Positions 55,381 through 64,000 of a DNA stretch of 64,000 bases are shown here, one piece after another. The DNA is from CBCYMI01 sp965183855 (lineage in GTDB: Bacteria > Pseudomonadota > Alphaproteobacteria > Caulobacterales > Maricaulaceae). A model generated the notes under the pieces. It made no database searches. It was not told the origin of the DNA and saw only the letters and a list, made by a program, of their open reading frames with translations. The translations under genes were made by a program, and so were the position numbers. Numbering within the stretch: position 1 is the stretch's first letter; each line of letters starts with the position of its first letter. The stretch spans positions 1-64,000 of the forward strand of contig CBCYMI010000018.1 of assembly GCA_965183855.1 (NCBI GenBank). Direction: 5' to 3'.

Positions 55381-56327
55381 TTATTCTTTTACTGAATGTG
55401 CAATAAATGGTTCACTTTTATTTTGAACATTTAATTTGGATTTATATTCTAGAACTTTTTCTTTTCCAAGCTTTTTCGCTAAAGTTAACTGATTTGACTG
55501 AAGCAGGTTTCCTTGTAAATCTGATATATATTTCGTATCAGCATCAAAACCTAATGTTTTTGCAGCCCATATCCATGCATATGCATCCACCAGGCTAGAA
55601 GGCACTCCTTTGCCTTCAAAACAGGCAAGACTAAGTTCATGGAATGCAGGCAAAAATCCTGAATTTGCAGATTTCAAATACCAGTAAAATGCCTGATCTG
55701 CTGAAGGGTGTATGCCATAACCTTTTCGATAATATTGTCCAAGATTAAACTGAGCAAGCGCATCTCCCAATTCAGCAGCCTGCTTCATATAAGAAAATGA
55801 TTTATCTGCATCTTCCTCAACATCAACACCTTGCTTGTAAATTAAGGCCAAATCATAAAATGCAGGAATAACATTCTTATTTTTTGCTCTATTAAAATGA
55901 TATATTGATTTCGAAATATTTTTTTCTATTCCCTGACCATAATAAAACATGTTTGCCAAAAAATAATCTGCCAAACCATCCTGATGATTCATTGATTTTA
56001 AAATAGCTGATATGCAGGTTTAAACTGGTTTTCCCGATAAGATTTTAAGCCTTTTTGGAAGAATACTTCAAGCTTTTCTTCAGATATTTCTTCTTGGTTT
56101 TGTGAAATGCTCTTATGGGAAGAAACGGAAGGGCTTAAGGATTTAGAGCTTTTAAACTCTCTTGCCTTTTGTTCCGTCAATAAAAAAGAAGCAGAGAAAC
56201 AAAACTGATATAGACATAAAGCACCCTCCTTTACTGAACTCGAAAGGGTGATGTTAAATAACAAAACAACTGATAATATTTTTACTAAATAAAAAAAATA
56301 CACTTTGCGCTCTATTTTTGTTAACAT
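55381..56327 (-). pseudogene. Sel1-repeat exported protein, frameshifted
   Basis: The N-terminal piece (to 55998) has a membrane/signal segment and a Ser/Lys/Glu-rich linker ending in a TPR-like FFQKGLKSYRENQFKPAYQLF. The C-terminal piece (from 55992 down) has Sel1 repeats: LANMFYYGQGIEKNISKSIYHFNRAK, LALIYKQGVDVEEDADKSFSYMKQAAELGDALA, LGQYYRKGYGIHPSADQAFYWYLKSANSG. A single missing T at the TTTT run just before 56000 breaks the frame; restoring it gives one protein of about 315 residues. It parallels the intact Sel1 gene at 17614 but is not a close copy. Confidence 0.8.
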
Positions 56328-56850
56328 AACAGAATGATTAATGAGACATGAAAAAATAGAAAATGTCTAAAAGCCAACAAAAACATTTCTCTTGTCTTTA
56401 CGATGTTTTCTTTTCCAGCCTGTTTACATATCTCGTTTTTGATGAGTAAAATTCATCAGATATATAAAATAACATTTATTATGTAATTCCACACACAAAG
56501 GTAAATTTTTAGTTAAAATTAAAATGCTTTTACTTGTTTTCATGCATAGTCTATATGAAAAAGAAGTGATAGAGCCCGTTTTTACTAATCTTACAAAGCA
56601 AACTTGTTTGGTTGATCTTATTTTATTTTTTAAAATCTTTTCAATATGGTCGTTTCCAAGCTAAAAGAGTTTTTCTTTTATAAACAAGGACTTACCCTCA
56701 AGTTAACAAATCATCTTCTTTACAGAGCACCTAAATGAACAACTCAAAAACACACTCTTTTTTAAACTCGCATCGATTGCATCATTCATTTTGCACCATG
56801 TATGGCTACATGTTTTTTGAAAGTTTATGATATTCACATAATGCGTTTAA
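56328..56850. other. Noncoding stretch downstream of trxA
   Basis: About 520 bases with no gene I can support on either strand. In many alphaproteobacteria folC-type or other genes follow trxA, but no remnant is recognisable here. Confidence 0.45.
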
Positions 56851-57183
56851 TCATCCAGCACTTTCAATGGTCTCTTTAATCCACTCAATTAGTTTTTCTT
56901 TGGAAAGAGCACCAACTTTTTTAGCCAATACATGACCATCTTTAAAAAGATAAAACGCAGGAACACCCATAATATTATAACGCGTTGCCATCTCTGTTCC
57001 CTCATCTACATTTAATTTTCCAATATCCAACTGATCTGAAAATTCATTTGCAACGTCATCAATATATTCATGCATTCTCTTACAAGGACCACACCATTCC
57101 GCCCAAAAATCAACCAAAATAGGACGCTTGGCATCCAAAACTATTTCTTGAAAAGATTGATCTGTAATGTGTAGCACTGACAT
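56851..57183 (-). CDS. trxA: Thioredoxin
   Basis: A 110-residue thioredoxin with the active site WAEWCGPCKRM (Cys31 and Cys34), conserved NVDEGTEMATRYNIMGVPAFYLFKDG with the cis-proline of VPAF, and a normal C-terminal helix. Reduces ribonucleotide reductase and other disulphides in the cytoplasm. Same strand as addA and addB, in the order addB - addA - trxA that is typical of alphaproteobacteria. Confidence 0.96.
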   Translation of the reverse strand: MSVLHITDQSFQEIVLDAKRPILVDFWAEWCGPCKRMHEYIDDVANEFSDQLDIGKLNVDEGTEMATRYNIMGVPAFYLFKDGHVLAKKVGALSKEKLIEWIKETIESAG

Positions 57184-57443
57184 AATGAATATTCCTATTT
57201 TGATAGTTATGAGTATTTATTTTATAATAATCACTCTGGAAATAGAGTAATTTCTAAAAATATTATATATATATATAAACCATCTGCCTTAATTTCAAAT
57301 TTGAACACTTAATATTTGAAGCAAAGAACAATCACTCCTTATTATTTTATATTTGATATATAGGATGCTTCCTCATTTCTATCAAGAGGAAAGAGTCGTA
57401 AATTTTAGAATAAGAATATATCTGGTTGAAATTTTGTTTTCCT

Positions 57444-60400
57444 TTAAAATTTTTCTGACGATAATTGCTGAATTGCCAATTCCATGTTTTCTTCTGAAAG
57501 CATCATCATATGCATGGTTTCTGTCCAAAGAATATATGTCTTTATTTGCTTTTTGGGATAAAGTTTTTTTAATAATAAACGATATAATGCTAATTGCTGC
57601 TTATAAAGCAACGGAGTGCTATCTTCACTTTCTGGTGGATTTTGATTCGTTTTATAATCAATAATTAAAACCTGATTCTTATGAAAAACCAAGCGATCAA
57701 TTTTTGCATTAATCTGGATCTGTTCGCTATTGACTTCAACAATCCCTGATATGGATTGTTCTACCAATGCAGAATGATTAAATAAAAGTGCATTTTTTGG
57801 ATGGTCTAAGATCGATATTACCTGGTTTATGATTTTCTCTTGATTTTTATCAGACAAATCTGGGTATTCTTTTTTAAGGATACGCTGAGCACTCCTTATT
57901 CTCTTTTCAGACTCTAATTCTGGTAGTTTTTCCAGTAATTTATGAATAACAAGCCCTCTTTTAAATTGGAAATTTCTAGATTTGGGTTTTAAAGGAGAAA
58001 AACTATCTTTTTTAATATCTCCCATATTAAATGGATGATTTAAATCAGGGCTCGATGGCATAATTATTTGTTTTTTAACAAACGCATGATTCTCCAAATC
58101 TCTATAAACCCATTTTGGAAAGCTTTCTATTTGAGCTCCTGATTTTCTCTTCTTTTTCTGTAAAATATTTATCTCTCTTTCCGATAGTCTCTCGACAGGT
58201 TTTTTTTCTGATTCTCTCTTTTTCTGTTGCGTATTTGTTTGATCAATAACAGATTGAACAGATTCAGTTTCCTTATCTTCCTGTTTTTTCTTTTTTGGCT
58301 CTCTTTCGTCTGGTTTTAAATGAGACAGAGAAGATGAATAAAGAATTCCTTCTCCAAATTCAGTGTTAATAGATCGCTTGTTTTTTATGCTTTCAAAGCT
58401 TTTTTTTGCCAGTTCATGCCAATTTTTTTCAACCTGATTTTTTGTTCTTTTACTTTGAAATCCACAAATTAAAAGCTTATCTCGAGCGCGGGTAAGAGCA
58501 ACATAAAATACTCTTAAATATTCATTATATTGGAGCATTTTTTGCTCTTGGAGAAGCCTTTCTTCCTGTTTGGATCTTTTATCCGATCCTTTAGTTGACA
58601 GCAGAATATAAACAGGATTTATTCTATAATCTGACTGAAGATTCTGTAATATAGATGAGTTTGTTTTTATTATTTGACTCTTTCTTAATTCATGTTGTTT
58701 TTCCTGCTTCCTAACCTCAACAAACCTAGCATTTTTTTCCTTACCAGAAGAATTTGGCAAACCTGTTGTATCTGGCAAAATCACCACAGGAGCCTCAAGT
58801 CCTTTTGCTCCATGTACCGTCATGACCCGAATCACATTCCCAACATCATCCATTTCCCGCTTAATCACTTCTTCATCTTCTTTAGAAACGAATTCTTGTA
58901 AAAAAACTCTTAAACTTAATCCTTGCTCAAATTGTGCTTTCATCGCTTTATTTAAAAAAAGATCTATAGGATCCTCACACTCCACTCCAAAACGTCGATA
59001 AAGAGCCTTTCGATTGCTTCCACCTTTCACATTTTTCTGATTTAAAAACCATGCGAAAAAATCATACGCTCCATGTATTAATGCCTTGTCTTTAAGGTTT
59101 GAAAGCGTTTCTGTAATTTTTTGATAGACCGTATCTTTCCTATCTTTAAGACAAGACCATAAAGAGTGACGTCTAAGTATATAAGCGATTTTTCCATTTT
59201 CTAAATCTTGCTTTTTAGGTCCCGCAATCTCATATAAATCTTGCTCTGAGCAATCAAAAAAAGGACCTTTTAACACTTCTGCCAAAGATAAATCATCCTG
59301 ATGTGTCATCGCGGATTTTCCAAGGGATAATAAATCTTGTATGGCTGGATGCACACCCAGTTGAACTTGATCAAATCCTGCAACAGGCAGATGATAGCGT
59401 TTCAAGGTTTGAATCATTAAATGATAGAACTGATATCCTGATTGTCGTGAGCGTACTAAAATCATAATATCTCCAGGTCGTAAGGGTCTTGTCTTCTCTT
59501 CTTCTTTAATCATCATTAAGCCATCAATCTCTGACTTGCTTTTTGATAAACAAACTGTTTTTTCCTTAATTTCCTGATCAAAACCATCTTGATTTTGTGT
59601 TTTTTTTATCCCAAGCCAGCCCTGTATTTTTTTTGTTAAAGCAATTGCCAATCTTAACGGTGCATTTTGCAAAGGGGGGCTATCAATAGGAGGTAAATAG
59701 CCTGGCTTTTCATTTTTTTCAGGAGAAAGCGCAAGAGGCCACCATTCAACGCTTCCTCCTGGTTCTCTAAAGGCATGATGAGGTTTTATTTCTCCATATT
59801 GTGAAATTTTTTTTTTAATTTCATCTTGGGAAAACAAAGTATCCACAAAGTTTAAAATTTCTGGTTTTGATCGAAAAGACATAAGTAAATTCTGCATTTC
59901 AAATCGTCTGTGATTTTGACGTGCTTTTTGCTTTATTCTCTCTCCTGCATTTAAAAAAGCTTCTGGTTGAGCACCATGAAAAGAATAAATAGATTGTTTT
60001 TCATCTCCAACTGCAAAGAAACTCTTTTCATATTCTGTTTCCTGATTAAAAAATTCATCTGCAATTGTCAGTAGGATTTGCCATTGTAATGGATTTGTGT
60101 CCTGAGATTCATCGACTAATATATGCTCAATTCCACCATCGAGTTTATATCGAATCCATTCCGAAACAGATGTCTCGGTTAATAAGAAACTGGTTTTTTC
60201 TATTAAGTCAAAAAAATCAAGCCCTCTTAATTTGGCTTTTTCTTGTTCATAAAGAGAACGGAACAAGATTAACAAACGATAAAATGCATCTGTCTTTTGC
60301 GCAGATTTTATTCGTTCAAATTTATCTGAAAGCACAGATATTTTCAGCGTTTCCTGCCCAGTTTTAGAATCATATAGATCTTTCAACGCGCTAAATTCAA

Positions 60401-61697
60401 ATGCATCATCTGTAAATAGCTTCTTTCTTAATGTGTTTTCATTTGTAAAAAAGAATTTTTGATAAAGCTCAAAAGCTCTATTATAAGCTTTTGAGCTTAT
60501 GGAAGATAAAATCGATTTTAACAGATTAATCTGTTTTCTATTTAATGAATTTTCTGCACTCTTTCTTATCAGATCTTCTTGTTCCAAATCCTCTATTAAG
60601 GGCATGAGTTGACAAATAGAAAATTCCTTATAAAAAACATTCTTCAAAAATGTATTCATAGATTCAACAAAATCAACAGGTTTTGTTTTTTGATGTGCCT
60701 TTGATTTTTGGTCTAAATGATAGGCTTTTTCTAAAATAGAATGCTTTTTTTGTTTTTCTTCTTCTCCTTTTATAGATTTACAATCTTCAAAAATTTGAGC
60801 ATATTTTTCTGGAAGTAAATTTTGATCTGAAGCCAATTTTTCTTCTTTAATCGATAAATTAAAAAATGCGTATATTGTTTCTCTGTCTATATTTTTGATC
60901 TGGTTTGCTTTTTCCATATTACGAAACAGAATTTCAAGAATATCTTTATAAGAATAAAACAGATTTAAATATTGGTAAGCCAATTGCGCGTTAAGGTTTT
61001 GTTGCAAACTCATCTTTGCTGAACTCTCTGATTTTTCAGAGTTCTCCTGATCAAAAACACATTCTGAAAATTTTGTTTTAACCGTTTCATGAATCTCTTT
61101 GGTCATTTGATCATTAAGAGATAAAAAATCAGGAGAAATACCCGCTTCCACAGGAAAACGTCTTAAAATACGCTCACAGAAAGAATGAATCGTTTGAATT
61201 TTTAATCCACCTGGTGTCTCTAAAGCTCTTGCAAACAACTGTCTTGCCATTGCAAAAATCTGTTTTACATCTTGATGCTTGCTTTGAAAAAGCTCTGATT
61301 TGACCTGATGTTTGTCTGTATCAAATACTTCGGATAATAAATAGCGATCTTGTAATTGCCTTTCCAAGATTTTTTTTGAAAAATCTTTATATTCAATCCC
61401 CAATTCCTGAAATTCTTGAGCTAAAATATGATCATCTGCAACCGCCCATTGACTTAACCGATCAAACAATCTTGTTTGCATTTCAGAAGCTGCTGCCTTT
61501 GTATAAGTTACACATAAAATTTTTTCTGGGCGAGTTCCTGATAATAAAATACGTGTAACACGGTCGATCAAAACACGTGTTTTTCCAGAACCTGCATTTG
61601 CAGACACAAAAGAGTTCAAAAAAGGATCAGAAGCGATCCTTTGCTGCTCTATTGTTTTTTGATAATTGATATTTTGTTGATCTTTTTGCATAAACAA
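57444..61697 (-). CDS. addA: Double-strand break repair helicase AddA
   Basis: UvrD-type helicase-nuclease subunit of the AddAB complex, the alphaproteobacterial counterpart of RecBCD, which processes double-strand ends for recombination. Walker A SANAGSGKTRVLIDRV at residues 32-47, helicase motifs ILCVTYTKAAASEMQTRL, HILVDESQDTNPLQWQIL, FFAVGDEKQSIYSFHGAQP, VRVMTVHGAKGLEAPVVILPDTT and RVFYVALTRARDKLLICG, and a C-terminal nuclease motif VLIIDYKTNQNPP. At 1417 residues it is far longer than the usual 1150 or so; extra length lies in Lys/Glu/Gln/Ser-rich insertions, including a long one after the last helicase motif (about residues 1190-1260). Confidence 0.95.
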   Translation of the reverse strand: MFMQKDQQNINYQKTIEQQRIASDPFLNSFVSANAGSGKTRVLIDRVTRILLSGTRPEKILCVTYTKAAASEMQTRLFDRLSQWAVADDHILAQEFQELGIEYKDFSKKILERQLQDRYLLSEVFDTDKHQVKSELFQSKHQDVKQIFAMARQLFARALETPGGLKIQTIHSFCERILRRFPVEAGISPDFLSLNDQMTKEIHETVKTKFSECVFDQENSEKSESSAKMSLQQNLNAQLAYQYLNLFYSYKDILEILFRNMEKANQIKNIDRETIYAFFNLSIKEEKLASDQNLLPEKYAQIFEDCKSIKGEEEKQKKHSILEKAYHLDQKSKAHQKTKPVDFVESMNTFLKNVFYKEFSICQLMPLIEDLEQEDLIRKSAENSLNRKQINLLKSILSSISSKAYNRAFELYQKFFFTNENTLRKKLFTDDAFEFSALKDLYDSKTGQETLKISVLSDKFERIKSAQKTDAFYRLLILFRSLYEQEKAKLRGLDFFDLIEKTSFLLTETSVSEWIRYKLDGGIEHILVDESQDTNPLQWQILLTIADEFFNQETEYEKSFFAVGDEKQSIYSFHGAQPEAFLNAGERIKQKARQNHRRFEMQNLLMSFRSKPEILNFVDTLFSQDEIKKKISQYGEIKPHHAFREPGGSVEWWPLALSPEKNEKPGYLPPIDSPPLQNAPLRLAIALTKKIQGWLGIKKTQNQDGFDQEIKEKTVCLSKSKSEIDGLMMIKEEEKTRPLRPGDIMILVRSRQSGYQFYHLMIQTLKRYHLPVAGFDQVQLGVHPAIQDLLSLGKSAMTHQDDLSLAEVLKGPFFDCSEQDLYEIAGPKKQDLENGKIAYILRRHSLWSCLKDRKDTVYQKITETLSNLKDKALIHGAYDFFAWFLNQKNVKGGSNRKALYRRFGVECEDPIDLFLNKAMKAQFEQGLSLRVFLQEFVSKEDEEVIKREMDDVGNVIRVMTVHGAKGLEAPVVILPDTTGLPNSSGKEKNARFVEVRKQEKQHELRKSQIIKTNSSILQNLQSDYRINPVYILLSTKGSDKRSKQEERLLQEQKMLQYNEYLRVFYVALTRARDKLLICGFQSKRTKNQVEKNWHELAKKSFESIKNKRSINTEFGEGILYSSSLSHLKPDEREPKKKKQEDKETESVQSVIDQTNTQQKKRESEKKPVERLSEREINILQKKKRKSGAQIESFPKWVYRDLENHAFVKKQIIMPSSPDLNHPFNMGDIKKDSFSPLKPKSRNFQFKRGLVIHKLLEKLPELESEKRIRSAQRILKKEYPDLSDKNQEKIINQVISILDHPKNALLFNHSALVEQSISGIVEVNSEQIQINAKIDRLVFHKNQVLIIDYKTNQNPPESEDSTPLLYKQQLALYRLLLKKLYPKKQIKTYILWTETMHMMMLSEENMELAIQQLSSEKF

Positions 61698-61754
61698 ACA
61701 ATAAATCTTTCCTATATGTGCTTTTAAAAAATATCCGAACGCATGAATTAATCC

Positions 61755-64000
61755 TTATTCGGAAAAAGATCCTTGATACCATTCCTTGCGTCTTGCCAAA
61801 TGATCATAATCACCAATATATTGAATGTTTTCTGCATGAATTTGTGATTGGTAAGGTTTATCCGAATGATCAAATGCATTAATCCAGTCTGAAACAACCC
61901 GATCAACCAGTTGAATTGCCTGATCAGGAGTCAAAGGTTTTTGTGCCTTGTTTTTTTCTTCTTTAAACATAGAAACCATATTTTTTTGTTGGATTTCTCC
62001 CGAAGAAAAAGCCAAATAAAATATCTGATGTACAAGCCGATCTGCTATTTTGGATCGAATTTCCTGATTGGATTTAATATTCTTCTCCTGAAGCAAAAAT
62101 TCCAAATTATTTTTTTCTGATTTTTCCTGTTTGCCCCACATATTATTATCATTATGTGACCCTTCTATCAAATTATTCTTTTCTGATAAAACATTAGAAT
62201 CTCTTATGGAAGGATTTGATCTTTGGGAAAATAAAACAGAGTGCCTGAAAGATAAAAAATGTTTTATAAGTAAGTCAGAAGAGAGATTCTGGTCTGAATT
62301 GTCTTGGACATCAGATTGCACATTTTTATTTTCAACCAAAATTTGTTGTGTTTTTTTTATAAAATCTGGAGTGGAATTTTTCTTCATCCAATTCTGAACA
62401 AAATCTGCCTGTTTTTTTGTTAGCTCTATTAAAAACCCTCCTTGAGACAAAACAGCAATCGCAAACGGTAATTGTAAATCGAGACCCGCTTTAATCTGTT
62501 TTAAGGTCGGTAATCTTCCTGTTTTATAATCTAATATATCAATGCCATTAGGACTAATATCCAAACGATCTGCACGAATATGAATATTAAAAGGTGTTTT
62601 TTTGACAGACATGCATTGATATATACCTTTTAATTCCAAACCCAAAGGATATATATTTAATTTTTGTCGCTCTAATTGCCAAGAAATAAATGCTTTTATA
62701 CTCTTTTTTAAATTTTTGCTTTCAAATGCCAGTCTTGATTTTGAAAACCCTGCGCTTAAAAAAGCATGACAAAGATTTTGGTATAAATGACGGCTTTGCA
62801 TTTCTATATATGTTTTTATATCCTGTTTAAAAAAATCTGGGCTGAGTTTTGGATTTTTTATAAGATCCTCAATAAAGCTTTCAAGACACTCATGAACAAT
62901 ACTTCCCCATTCGGCAGCCTTGGGAGCTTTATTTAAAGGCTCTAGCCGTTTTAGTGCCAAAATACGATTTGCATAAATTGCATAAGGATCTCGAACAAAC
63001 GTTTTAAACTCACTTGCAGATAAGCGTCTCCCTTTAGGCAAGGGCCAACGTGCCTCAGAAGGAGGGCAAGGGTTTGGAGGTAACGCTGGCTGAATTTTAT
63101 CTTTCTCCACACGATCCAGTTCAAATGCAATCGATAAATAATCTGTTTTTGGATATAACCAGGAATCAATTTTAGAGTTTCCTAATATTCCTGAAATTAA
63201 TGCGTTTAATCTCCACAACCAACGAGATGCCAAAACTGGATTATTATCTCTTACCATAGAGCGAGTTAATAATACTTCTGGCAAAGAGACAAGCTGTACA
63301 AAATCATGTGCCATTAATCCTAATCGTTTTTCAGGCACACTCAAACCAACCACTTTACGCATTGTATAGGATAAAAATGGATCTTCCTTTATTTTTTGAG
63401 GCCAGACTCCTTCATTCAACCCTGATATAATTACTAAATCTGCGGACATTAATCTAGCTTCCCAAACACCTAAAATCTGAATCCGTTTTTCTGTTACAAC
63501 AGAGGTTGGTATGATTTTTTCTTGGAAAACAAGGGTGATAAGTTTTTGATATTCATACCATGACTGAAGATTAACAAAGGCTCCTTTTTCTAAAACCTCT
63601 CTCAATCCTTCCGAAAAAATTATACCTGATTGTGTTTGCCAAAGCCTGTCTGAATCTTCTGAACCTCCTGCAATTTTTTCTGCAATTTCAGCAAATTTAT
63701 GCGTATAGTTCGTAATTGAATTTTCTGTTTTAAAGGAGGATAATTCCTGACAAATCTGATCAAGGAAATCAAATAAGGAAAATGCAGACTCATTAAGTTC
63801 AACATTATTGCTCTTTGACAGATTTAATCTGGATTTTAAATCCTGATAGGTTTGATAATGTACAGCCCCTCTTAAAACATGTGCATCCAGAAATTGAATT
63901 AATTTTGACTTTATTGGCTCTTTCAAATCAAAGCGTGCAAGAGAGTTTTGTAATAAATTCAACAAACAAAGAGGAGATAAAGGCGCAAGTATCCAATCTA
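61755..64000 (-). CDS. addB: Double-strand break repair protein AddB, partial
   Basis: Second subunit of AddAB. The frame is open to the right edge of the window, so the N-terminal part (roughly a quarter) is missing; an internal TTG at 63965 is not the real start. Recognisable parts: IQILGVWEARLMSADLVIISGLNEGVWPQ, MRKVVGLSVPEKRLGLMAHDFVQL, RRLSASEFKTFVRDPYAIYANRIL, WGSIVHECLES and the nuclease motif GIDILDYKTGRLPT. A low-complexity Asn/Ser/Lys-rich insertion of about 100 residues follows the nuclease core. It ends about 60 bases before addA, so the genes form an operon. Confidence 0.92.
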   Translation of the reverse strand, partial: DWILAPLSPLCLLNLLQNSLARFDLKEPIKSKLIQFLDAHVLRGAVHYQTYQDLKSRLNLSKSNNVELNESAFSLFDFLDQICQELSSFKTENSITNYTHKFAEIAEKIAGGSEDSDRLWQTQSGIIFSEGLREVLEKGAFVNLQSWYEYQKLITLVFQEKIIPTSVVTEKRIQILGVWEARLMSADLVIISGLNEGVWPQKIKEDPFLSYTMRKVVGLSVPEKRLGLMAHDFVQLVSLPEVLLTRSMVRDNNPVLASRWLWRLNALISGILGNSKIDSWLYPKTDYLSIAFELDRVEKDKIQPALPPNPCPPSEARWPLPKGRRLSASEFKTFVRDPYAIYANRILALKRLEPLNKAPKAAEWGSIVHECLESFIEDLIKNPKLSPDFFKQDIKTYIEMQSRHLYQNLCHAFLSAGFSKSRLAFESKNLKKSIKAFISWQLERQKLNIYPLGLELKGIYQCMSVKKTPFNIHIRADRLDISPNGIDILDYKTGRLPTLKQIKAGLDLQLPFAIAVLSQGGFLIELTKKQADFVQNWMKKNSTPDFIKKTQQILVENKNVQSDVQDNSDQNLSSDLLIKHFLSFRHSVLFSQRSNPSIRDSNVLSEKNNLIEGSHNDNNMWGKQEKSEKNNLEFLLQEKNIKSNQEIRSKIADRLVHQIFYLAFSSGEIQQKNMVSMFKEEKNKAQKPLTPDQAIQLVDRVVSDWINAFDHSDKPYQSQIHAENIQYIGDYDHLARRKEWYQGSFSE

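Noticed and set aside
57266..57281. TA dinucleotide run upstream of trxA
   Set aside because: Simple AT-rich sequence; similar runs occur elsewhere (for example near 10093) without feature association.

Overview
The window comes from an AT-rich (roughly one third GC by eye) alphaproteobacterium. The lineage is supported by several gene arrangements and families: zapA - 6S RNA - fau - ymdB-like - yebC; efp - suhB - rpmE; xseA followed by a DUF2093 protein; the cell-cycle proteins RcdA (DUF1465) and TrcR (DUF1013); and addB - addA - trxA at the right end. The glycolytic/thiE/efp/suhB/rpmE series recalls Rhodospirillales/Acetobacteraceae, but I cannot place the genus. A host-associated or genome-decaying lifestyle is suggested by low GC, several frameshifted genes and three decayed insertion sequences.

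Layout. 1-3400: a TonB-dependent outer-membrane receptor with a perfect palindrome upstream and a strong terminator. 3400-5830: an IS1595-family relic and a frameshifted oligopeptide-binding protein (oppA-like). 6000-9975, minus strand: DUF4164 - zapA - 6S RNA - fau - ymdB-like phosphodiesterase - yebC (C-terminus broken). 10197-17438, plus strand: tkt, gap, pgk, class I fba and thiE, a sugar-phosphate cluster. 17614-20925: Sel1-repeat protein, efp, suhB, rpmE. 21357-22717: divergent rcdA/trcR. 22962-26538: divergent glmM/glmS for UDP-GlcNAc supply.

26720-32070 is the accessory region. It holds a frameshifted membrane protein and a run of small unrelated ORFs: an anchored unknown, an unknown of about 171 aa, a PD-(D/E)XK-like protein, an HrgC-like membrane protein and an XRE regulator. 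Imperfect direct repeats containing an inverted repeat punctuate this run, giving it a gene-cassette look. An SH3-domain exported protein follows. At 32068-35974 a large exported protein of unknown function is bracketed by two IS1595-family relics, each with its own perfect 8-bp target duplication; the second abuts the end of an amidohydrolase gene.

35981-64000 is mostly housekeeping: amidohydrolase, purD/xseA (divergent), DUF2093, an M23 peptidase, aguB - HicB-like - aguA (putrescine from agmatine), a GT39 glycosyltransferase, an alpha/beta hydrolase, a GST, queG, pgi, a frameshifted hisS, a frameshifted TraB/GumN protein and a frameshifted Sel1 protein, trxA, addA, and addB running off the right edge.

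The window-wide theme is single-base indels in short homopolymers: nine that I can place, in six genes. They may be real gene decay or assembly error; hisS, an essential gene, is the key test. I saw no tRNA, rRNA, CRISPR array or intact transposase.
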